Position numbers and translations under genes: made by a program. This document shows positions 16,574 through 24,000 of a DNA stretch of 44,507 nt, one piece after another. The stretch spans positions 1-44,507 of the forward strand of contig JACPEG010000051.1 of assembly GCA_016183615.1 (NCBI GenBank), in the 5' to 3' direction. Origin of the DNA: Betaproteobacteria bacterium (GTDB lineage Bacteria; Pseudomonadota; Gammaproteobacteria; Burkholderiales; UBA6910). The number at the start of each line of letters is the position of its first letter. Within the stretch, counting starts at the first letter, position 1. A model generated the notes under the pieces. The model saw only the letters and a list, made by a program, of their open reading frames with translations. It was not told where the DNA came from and did not search any database.

Positions 16574-16595
16574 GGCCCGTTGCTCACTACGGGCC
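16574..16595 (+). other. 7-bp hairpin in the leader of the Pil-Chp operon
   Basis: GGCCCGT (16574-16580) pairs perfectly with ACGGGCC (16589-16595) across an 8-base loop. It would form about a dozen bases after the predicted sigma-54 start and 39 bp before the ATG, so it may protect the 5' end of the message. Confidence 0.4.
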
Positions 16596-16634
16596 GCTTT
16601 GTGGGATTCACCCAGCGATAAAGGAGTAACGATC

Positions 16635-17390
16635 ATGGCACAAGCGGTGGCGGCACCTGCCATAACAGTCAAAAACCCGGGAGCCCTGATGACGTGGTTC
16701 ATCGTCATCGCCCTGGTGTCGGTGTTCGCAGTGCTCGGGCTCGTGGGCTACGGCACCTTTTACCTCTACAAGTACCTGACGGTGTCCGACGCCCAGAACG
16801 CCTCGGTAGGCATCGGGCGCGCCCTGCTCGAACGGGAGCGCGAGCTGTTCGTCGCCAACGTCAACGGCACCCCGCAGATCCAGATCGACGCGGCCAACTT
16901 CCCGGTGCTGGACGAGCGCATGCGCAAATACCTCATCCCCTTCAACATGTTCAAGATCAAGGTGTTCGGCGCCGACAAAAAGATCGTGTACTCGACCGAC
17001 AAGTCCATCCTGAATATGGTCGACGACAAGAACGCCAAGCTGGCCCGCACCCTCGCCAAGGGCGAGGTGATTCCCGCCATCGCCCTGAAGGGCTCGGTGA
17101 AGGATCTGGGCGGCGCGGAAAGATTCAACGTCGACGTGGTGGAGACCTATCTGCCGATCCGCGACGAGAACAACTTCATCATCGGCGCCTTCGAGGTCTA
17201 CACCGACGTTTCCGCCTACCGGAAGGGCATGGTGCCGGTGCTGGCCCTCACCCTCACCGTCGCGTTCGCGGTGATGGTGCTGATCGTCGTCGGTTTGTTC
17301 ATCCCGATGCGCAAGGGGGTGTTCCAGCTGCTCGACATCCAGGAATCGCTTGAGCGCTTTGGCGCTGTGCGCGGAGGCGCGAAGGCGTAA
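16635..17390 (+). CDS. membrane sensor-domain protein without output domain, first gene of the Pil-Chp operon
   Basis: A 251-residue protein not matched to a named gene. TM helix 1 is about residues 18-46 and TM helix 2 about 199-223. The ~150-residue region between them should lie in the periplasm and shows Cache-like features: FGADKKIVYSTD (111-122) and VETYLPIRDEN...IGAFEVYTDVS (169-193), the pattern seen in single-Cache sensors of kinases and chemoreceptors. After TM2 only about 28 residues remain, with no HAMP, kinase or methyl-accepting part. The start at 16635 has AAAGGAG nine bases upstream. It lies between the sigma-54 promoter and pilG, 54 bp away across a strong hairpin. It may present a ligand signal to PilJ or another transmembrane partner; this is inference. 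Confidence 0.8.
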   Translation: MAQAVAAPAITVKNPGALMTWFIVIALVSVFAVLGLVGYGTFYLYKYLTVSDAQNASVGIGRALLERERELFVANVNGTPQIQIDAANFPVLDERMRKYLIPFNMFKIKVFGADKKIVYSTDKSILNMVDDKNAKLARTLAKGEVIPAIALKGSVKDLGGAERFNVDVVETYLPIRDENNFIIGAFEVYTDVSAYRKGMVPVLALTLTVAFAVMVLIVVGLFIPMRKGVFQLLDIQESLERFGAVRGGAKA

Positions 17391-17399
17391 TCCGGATCC

Positions 17400-17422
17400 G
17401 GCCCGGGGCGCCGCCCCGGGCC
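17400..17422 (+). other. 10-bp GC hairpin between the sensor gene and pilG
   Basis: GGCCCGGGGC (17400-17409) pairs perfectly with GCCCCGGGCC (17413-17422) across a GCC loop. There is no T-tract, so it is more likely a processing or stabilising element, or an attenuator, than a full terminator. It would allow the sensor gene to be expressed at a different level from pilGHIJ-chpA. Confidence 0.6.
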
Positions 17423-17444
17423 GCAGCCGCACGCCACTCGAATC

Positions 17445-17864
17445 ATGGCTGTCATCGCAATCCCAATGAACGTAACCGATCTCAACGGCGTCAAGGTGAT
17501 GGTGATCGACGATTCCAACACCATCCGCCGCAGCGCCGAGATCTTCCTTGGCCAGTCGGGGTGCCAGGTGATCCTGGCGGGGGACGGCTTCGACGCCATG
17601 GCCAAGATCGCCGATCACCATCCGGACATCATTTTCTGCGACATCATGATGCCCCGGCTGGACGGCTACCAGACCTGCACCCTGATCAAGAAGAATCCCA
17701 GGTTCAGGTCGACGCCGGTGATCATGCTCTCCAGCAAGGACGGCCTGTTCGACCGGGCCCGCGGCCGCATGGTGGGCTCCGACGAGTACCTCACCAAGCC
17801 GTTCACCAAGGAGAGCCTGCTCAACACCGTGCGCAAGCACGCGCTCCATCGCGGCGCCATTTGA
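17445..17864 (+). CDS. pilG: twitching-motility response regulator PilG
   Basis: PilG is a single-domain CheY-like regulator (139 aa) of the Pil-Chp system, which controls type IV pilus extension and cAMP in Pseudomonas. The receiver domain is complete: acidic pocket IDDS (21-24), phospho-acceptor Asp66 in FCDIMMP, and the conserved Lys in YLTKPF. There is no output domain. Translation might begin at the second Met (17466). It is followed after 15 bp by pilH. Confidence 0.93.
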   Translation: MAVIAIPMNVTDLNGVKVMVIDDSNTIRRSAEIFLGQSGCQVILAGDGFDAMAKIADHHPDIIFCDIMMPRLDGYQTCTLIKKNPRFRSTPVIMLSSKDGLFDRARGRMVGSDEYLTKPFTKESLLNTVRKHALHRGAI

Positions 17865-17879
17865 CGGAAGGAAGCGGAA

Positions 17880-18245
17880 ATGGCAATCAAGAAAATTCTG
17901 GTCGTGGACGACTCCCCCACCGAGCGCTTCTTCTTCACCCAGGTGCTTACCAAGAACGGCTACCAGGTCATCACCGCCGAAAGCGGCGAGGAAGGCATCA
18001 CCAAGGCGAAGGCGGAGCGACCCGATCTGATCGTGATGGACGTGGTGATGCCGGGCATCAACGGCTTCCAGGCCACCCGCACCATCGCGCGGGACGACGC
18101 CACCAAGAACATCCCGATCATCATGTGCACCTCCAAGGGTCAGGAGACGGACAAGATCTGGGGCCTGCGCCAGGGCGCCAAAGAATACCTGGTGAAGCCC
18201 ATCGACCAGGCCGAACTGCTGCAGAAGATCTCCGCCTTCGGCTGA
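17880..18245 (+). CDS. pilH: twitching-motility response regulator PilH
   Basis: A second single-domain receiver (121 aa), PilH. The acidic pocket VDDS is at residues 9-12, phospho-acceptor Asp54 in VMDVVMPG, and the Lys in YLVKPI. In Pseudomonas PilG and PilH act in opposition, on extension and retraction or as a phosphate sink. GGAAG lies before the ATG. The gene is flanked tightly by pilG (15 bp) and pilI (9 bp). Confidence 0.93.
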   Translation: MAIKKILVVDDSPTERFFFTQVLTKNGYQVITAESGEEGITKAKAERPDLIVMDVVMPGINGFQATRTIARDDATKNIPIIMCTSKGQETDKIWGLRQGAKEYLVKPIDQAELLQKISAFG

Positions 18246-18254
18246 GCGACCACC

Positions 18255-18818
18255 ATGACGCGCAAGTTCCGGCTGCGGGAATATCACCAGGAAGTGGTCG
18301 CCCGGCTCCAGGGCCTGGCCGAGGCCAGCGCCACCCCCATTTCCTCCAAGCTCGGAATCGAGCTGGGGGGGGCGCCGTGGCTGGTGGACCTGGCCGCGGT
18401 GAGCGAAGTAATTGCAGTACCCGATTTCATTCCGGTCCCGCTCACGCGCGCCTGGTACCGGGGACTTGCCAACATCCGGGGCAACCTTTACGGAATCGTC
18501 GACGCCACGCGCTTTCTGGACGGAGGCCCGACCCCGGCCGGACTGGACAACCGCCTGCTGCTGCCCCATGCCCGGTTCCGCACCAATTGCGGGCTGCTGG
18601 TGAAGAGGGTGCTGGGACTGCGCAACCCGGCGGAGCTGGAGCCGCTGCCCGCCCCACAGGAGCCCGCCGCGTGGGTGGCCGGGGAGTTCACGGACACGGC
18701 AGGACAGCGCTGGAAGGAGCTCGACATCGCGGGGCTGATGGCAAGCCCGGAATTCCTCAACATCGCGCTGTACCGGCGGCGCGACGTGTTTTCCAACATT
18801 TTGCAGCAGCAGGCTTGA
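18255..18818 (+). CDS. pilI: CheW-like adaptor PilI
   Basis: PilI (187 aa) is the CheW-domain scaffold that couples the receptor PilJ to the kinase ChpA. The CheW fold is seen in LGGAPWLVDLAAVSEVI, WYRGLANIRGNLYGIVD (the usual G-xx-NxRG core) and the C-terminal AGLMASPEFLNIALY. It is cytoplasmic with no membrane segment. It follows pilH by 9 bp and precedes pilJ by 67 bp. Confidence 0.9.
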   Translation: MTRKFRLREYHQEVVARLQGLAEASATPISSKLGIELGGAPWLVDLAAVSEVIAVPDFIPVPLTRAWYRGLANIRGNLYGIVDATRFLDGGPTPAGLDNRLLLPHARFRTNCGLLVKRVLGLRNPAELEPLPAPQEPAAWVAGEFTDTAGQRWKELDIAGLMASPEFLNIALYRRRDVFSNILQQQA

Positions 18819-18885
18819 ATCGCGGCAGACGCGGCATTGAAGCGGCGAATCCGCCCCGGAATACATCGCAGATGTGGAGTGAAAA

Positions 18886-20997
18886 ATGGAACTGCCCAAG
18901 ATGAACCTGTTCAGTCGCAAGGCGGACAAGCCGGCGCCCGATCCGGTGCCGGCCGAGGCCGTGGCCGAATTCGACCGCACCATGATGATCATGAAGCAGG
19001 GCCTCGGCAAAGAGCCGCGGGGAAGGAAGGTCAAGCTGGGCGTCGGCCGGCAGCTCGCGGTGTGGGGCTTTCTGTGGGCGGTGTTCGGGGTGCTGTCCTT
19101 CATGCCCCTGGTGTATTACATCGTCAACCAGGTCTCCCTCAAGGAGCAGCTGCACGTGTCGGCCGACCTGCAGATGCTGTCGCAGCGCCTGGGCCGCTAT
19201 ACCCAGCAGGCATCAGCCGGCAACCCCCTGGCGCTGAAGCAGCTGCGCCAGGCCGATGAGCTGATCACGGCCAGCATCACCGCGCTGATCCAGGGCAACC
19301 AAGAGATCAAGGCCTCGCCCGAGGCCATCCAGAACGTCCTGGCCACCCTGGACCAGCAATGGCAGCCGCTGCGCAAGAACGTGTCCCAGGTCCTGGCCCT
19401 GGAGAAGACGCTGACCGGCCTCGAGCGATCCTCCAAGGCGGTGAACGACAAGGAAGCGGAAATGCTGGCCCTGTCCCAGGAGATCGCGGGTGCGATCAGC
19501 CCGTCCGGCGCCGGGGCCCGTGAAGCCCTCGCCGCGGGGCAGCTGGTCGCCCACAGCACGCGCATCCCGCAGGCAGCCCGCCACTTGCTCTCGCGCAACA
19601 ACCCCGGGGACTGGGCGAATGACCTGGCGTTCGCGAGCGGCAGCTTCCGCGACGCCCTCCGGGTGCTGCAGGCGGGAGCCCGGGATGGCGCGCTGCGGGA
19701 ACGGGTCGAGAGGCTCGCGGCCATCTATGCCGGAATCGCCCCCGACATCGGCAACCTGCTCGACAACGTGAAAACCGCCGTCAGCGCCAAGCAGGCGGCC
19801 CAGCCCCTCGTGACCGCCAGCGACAAGGCCCTGGCGGATACCACGGCGGCCCTCACCGAGGCCTACAGCAAGGAGACCTCGAGCGGCCTGATCGAAGGCG
19901 TGATCACGTTCTGGCTCGCGGCTTTCACCGCGTTCTTCGCCGTCATGTTCGCCCGCGTCATGGTGGGCGACGCCAAGGACCGCGCCAAGAAGAGCGAGGA
20001 GCAGAACCAGCAGAACCAGGAGGCGATTCTGCGGCTGCTCGACGAGATGGGCGGGCTTGCGGACGGCGACCTGACGACGAACGCCACGGTGACCGAGGAC
20101 GTGACCGGAGCCATCGCCGACTCCATCAACTTCACCATCGCCGAGTTGCGCACCCTGGTGCAGCGGATCAACAAGACCACGGAAGCGGTGGCGGATGCGG
20201 CGCAGAGGGCGCAGAAGATTTCGGTGCAGCTGCTGCAGGGCGCGCTCAAGCAGTCGAAGGAGATCCAGGAAACCAGCGCCTCGGTCACCGACATGGCAAA
20301 ATCCATCGAGCAGGTCTCGCAGAGCGCGGAGGATTCCGCCCGGGTCGCGCAGCAGTCCCTGGACGCGGCGCACAAGGGCCAGGCCGCGGTGCAGAACGCG
20401 ATCGCCGGCATGAACGAGATCCGCCAGCAGATCCAGGAAACGGCAAAGCGCATCAAGCGGCTTGGGGAAAGCTCCCAGGAAATTCACGAAATCGTGGACC
20501 TGATCGCCGACCTCACCGAACAGACCAACGTGCTGGCGCTCAATGCCGCGATCCAGGCGGCTTCCGCCGGCGAGGCGGGCCGCGGGTTCTCGGTGGTGGC
20601 GGAAGAGGTGCAGCGGCTGGCGGAACGCGCGGCCCAGGCCACCAAGCAGATCGGCGGCATCGTCAACACGATTCAAACCGACACCCAGAACGCGGTGGCG
20701 GCAATGGAGGAAAGCACCCAGGGCGTGGTGGAAGGCGCCAAGCTCTCGGATGCCGCCGGCCAGGCGCTCAACGAAATCGACCGGGTGTCGAAGGATTTGG
20801 CCGAGCACATCGCCACCATCTCCCGCGCCACCCGCAGCCAGTCGGAATCGGCCGGCAGAGTGGTGAAGAACATGCAGGAAATCCTGGGCATCACCGAGCA
20901 GACCACCCAGGGCACCAAGCAGAGCACCGATTCCATCGGACAACTCGCCCGACTCGCCTCGGAACTGCGGGGCTCGGTGACCAAGTTCAAGGTCTGA
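18886..20997 (+). CDS. pilJ: methyl-accepting chemotaxis protein PilJ
   Basis: PilJ (703 aa) is the transmembrane receptor of the Pil-Chp system. A cytoplasmic N-terminal stretch of about 55 residues precedes TM1 (57-81). A long helical periplasmic sensor region (type IV pili methyl-accepting family) follows, then TM2 near 340-361 and the cytoplasmic signalling coiled coil. The tip is the conserved segment around 536-586 (DLTEQTNVLALNAAIQAA, then GFSVVAEEVQRLAERA). GGAGTG precedes the ATG. No methyltransferase (pilK) or methylesterase (chpB) is next to it, unlike in Pseudomonas aeruginosa. Confidence 0.95.
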   Translation: MELPKMNLFSRKADKPAPDPVPAEAVAEFDRTMMIMKQGLGKEPRGRKVKLGVGRQLAVWGFLWAVFGVLSFMPLVYYIVNQVSLKEQLHVSADLQMLSQRLGRYTQQASAGNPLALKQLRQADELITASITALIQGNQEIKASPEAIQNVLATLDQQWQPLRKNVSQVLALEKTLTGLERSSKAVNDKEAEMLALSQEIAGAISPSGAGAREALAAGQLVAHSTRIPQAARHLLSRNNPGDWANDLAFASGSFRDALRVLQAGARDGALRERVERLAAIYAGIAPDIGNLLDNVKTAVSAKQAAQPLVTASDKALADTTAALTEAYSKETSSGLIEGVITFWLAAFTAFFAVMFARVMVGDAKDRAKKSEEQNQQNQEAILRLLDEMGGLADGDLTTNATVTEDVTGAIADSINFTIAELRTLVQRINKTTEAVADAAQRAQKISVQLLQGALKQSKEIQETSASVTDMAKSIEQVSQSAEDSARVAQQSLDAAHKGQAAVQNAIAGMNEIRQQIQETAKRIKRLGESSQEIHEIVDLIADLTEQTNVLALNAAIQAASAGEAGRGFSVVAEEVQRLAERAAQATKQIGGIVNTIQTDTQNAVAAMEESTQGVVEGAKLSDAAGQALNEIDRVSKDLAEHIATISRATRSQSESAGRVVKNMQEILGITEQTTQGTKQSTDSIGQLARLASELRGSVTKFKV

Positions 20998-21016
20998 TTT
21001 CTATCGTCCCAGCGCC

Positions 21017-24000
21017 ATGAGCGCCCAGCCTTCCTACGATGTGGCGCCCCTGACCTGGGTCAAGGGCGAAATCGACCAGGCCCTGGCCGCCGCCGGCCAG
21101 TTCCTGGAGCAGTTCGCCGCCGATCCCCGCGACAGGGCGCCGCTTGCCGGCGCCCGCGGTCATCTGCACCAGGTGACCGGCGTGCTCAACATGGTGGGAC
21201 TGCAGGGCCCGGCCCGGTTCAACGAGGAACTCGAGAGCCTGGTCAAGGCCATCGAGGCCCAGGCCATCCCGGAAGGCTGCGACGCCATCGGCGAATCGCG
21301 CAAGGCAGTGGCTTCCCTCGCGAGCTACCTGGACCGGCTGATCCACGGCGAGCCCAACGTTCCGGTGCGCCTGTTCCCGATGCTGCGGGCGGTCGCGGAG
21401 GCCCGCGGCGCCACCGGCATCACGCCTGGGGAGCTGTTCTTCCCGGATCTTACGGTGTCGCGCCCCGGCGGGCTGGAGCGCGCACCGCTGTCCGGCCCCG
21501 AGTGGATGTTGCTGCTGAAGAGCGCCCGCAGCCGGTTCCAGCGCGGCTTGCTGCCGTGGCTCAAGGCGAGCGACGGCGGCGGCGCCCGGGAAATGGCGGA
21601 GGCCCTGCGCACCCTGGCCCAGGCCGCCGCGCCCGATGGCCAGCGCACGTTCTGGTGGGTGACGGCGGCATTCATGGACGCTGTGGCCCACCAGGGCGTG
21701 GCGGCAGACCTCCAGGTCAAGCAGCTGGCGGGCCGGATCGACCACGAAATGCGCCGGCTCGCCGAGGGCGGGACCGCTTCCGCCGAGCGGCTGCTGCGCG
21801 ATCTCCTGTACCACCTCGCCCGCTCGGCCCCCGTCACCGACACGGTGCGGGAAGTCCACCAGGCCTTCCACCTCAAGGCCCTCCTCCCCGGCGACCAGAG
21901 ATCCCCGGATGCTGAACTGGCCGCCGCCCGGCCGGTGCTCGCCCAAATGCAGGAACTCACGGCGGCAGCCAAGGAGGCCTGGGACCACTGCGCCTCGGGC
22001 GGCCTGGATGCCCTCAATTCCCTGCTTGAGCACACGGCCCGCCTCAAGCAGATGGCCACGGGGCTGAAACACCCGGCCCTCGAGAAGCTGATTTCGGTCA
22101 TTGGCGCCGCGGGCGTGGAAGTCCGCAACCATCCGGAGCGCCTCAGCGAAAACCTGGCAATCGAAATGGCCACCGGCTTTCTGCTGGTGGAGCACGCGAT
22201 CGCCCAGTACGCGAACCTGGATGCGGAGTTCGCGGACCAGGTGGAAGCGGTGGTGGCCCGGGTCAAGGCCGCCGCCCTCGGCCAGTGGAACGAAGCCGCG
22301 CTGCCGGCGGCGCCCCGGCTCGACGATGCCAGCCGCAGGAGCCAGGAACTTGAACTGCTGGCCCAGCTCACCCATGAAATCGAGGCCAACCTGAAGCAGG
22401 CCGAGCAGGTGCTCGACGGTTTCTTCCGGGACCATTCCAAGCGCGCCGAGCTGCCGTGGCTGGAGCCGGTCATCAAACAGGTGATGGGCACCTTCAGCAT
22501 TCTCGGGCTGGAGCGCCCGGTGAAAGTGCTCGATGGCTGCCAATCACTCATCACGCGCTTCGCCAATCCGGAGCAGCCGGTCAACCACGCGGAGCTGGAA
22601 CTGCTCGCCGAGGGCATGAGCAGCGTCGGGTTCTACGCCCGGACCCTGCACCACGAGCAACCGGATGAGTCGCTGCTCGACGCGGCGCTGGCGCGCTTCG
22701 GGATCGCCGCGCCCGCCGGGGCGCGAGCAGCACCGGCCGTGGCCGAAGTCCCGCCGGCAACCGATGTCGGGCAGGTCATCGAGGAAATCATGGCCGCGCC
22801 GGCGCCGGCGGTGAAAGACGTTCCGGAGCCGGTCCCGGCAGAAGTCGCGGCCATCCGCGACCAGGCCTCGGACCCGGATCTGCTGGAAGTGTTCCTGGAG
22901 GAAGCCCGCGAGGTGCTCACCAACATCCGCAGCGGCGCCGCCACCTGCGCCACGGAGCTTGCCAACCGGGATGCCCTCGCCACGGTGCGCCGCGGATTCC
23001 ATACCCTGAAGGGCAGCGGCCGCATGGTGGGCCTCAAGAACATGGGCGAGGTGGCCTGGGCCCTCGAGCAGGTGATGAACAAATGGCTCGAAGAACGCAA
23101 GCCGGCGACGACGCCCCTGCTCGACCTCGTCGCCCAGGCCGCCGATCGCTTCGGCGCCTGGGTGGAAAGCCTGAGGGGCACCGGACACGCCGACGTGGCG
23201 GCCGGCGACCTGGTGGCCGCCGCCCACCTGTTGCGGACCGGCACCCCGCTGCCCGCAAAGCCCGTGCCCGAGACCACCCAGCGGCCGGTGACGCCGCCCA
23301 CGCCCGCGGCGCCCATGCCGCCGGCCCAGGTGGTCATCGGCAGCACCATCATTCCGCGGGACCTGTTCACCATTTTCCGGGGCGAGGCCGATATGCATCT
23401 CGCCACTCTGGCGCGGCAGCAGGCGCAGTTCGCGGCCGGCCGGGGAGCCCGGGTTCCGGAGGAATTGCCGCGCGCAGTCCACACCCTGGCGGGCATCGCC
23501 CGCACCACCGGCCTCACCTTCATCTCCGATCTGGCCGGGGCACTGGAGGAAGCGCTGGCTGCCATCAGCTGCGGAGAACTTCCGCCCGAGGACGCTACGC
23601 TTGCGGCCATCGATCGCAGCGTCACCGCGCTGTCCCACCTGCTCGCGGCCGTCGGCGAAGAGCGCTTGCCGGCGCCCGATGACCTGGCCCGGGCCGGCGC
23701 CCTCATCCGGGATTTCGAGTCCCTGATCGAAACGGCGAAGGCCAATCCCGTGACGACCGAGATTACCGCCGCGGAAGCGCCGCCGGAGCCGGTGGCCGTC
23801 CTGGGATTGGCCCCGGTCGCGGCCGTGGCGACTCCCGCGCCCGCGGTCGAGAGCGTGCCGCCGCAACCCGCGGCGAAACCCCACGAGCCGAAGGAGCGCC
23901 GCGCCATCCGCGACGACCTGGATCCGGCCCTGCTGCCCATCTTCCTCGAAGAGGCGCAGGAGCTGGTGCCGATGATCGGGGCGGAGCTGCGGGCCTGGCG

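Larger units (their letters stand above)
16188..16634 (+). other. 447-bp control region upstream of the Pil-Chp operon
   Basis: No convincing gene lies here. The stretch contains, in order: GC-rich dyads just after phaC; a perfect 9-bp palindrome (16281-16301); a 6-bp stem with a GAAA loop (TTCCCG/CGGGAA, 16308-16323); a TGGGG/CCCCA dyad near 16450; a near-consensus sigma-54 promoter (16538-16551); and a 7-bp leader hairpin (16574-16595). The size and the density of dyads suit an enhancer-dependent promoter with upstream activator sites. Confidence 0.6.
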
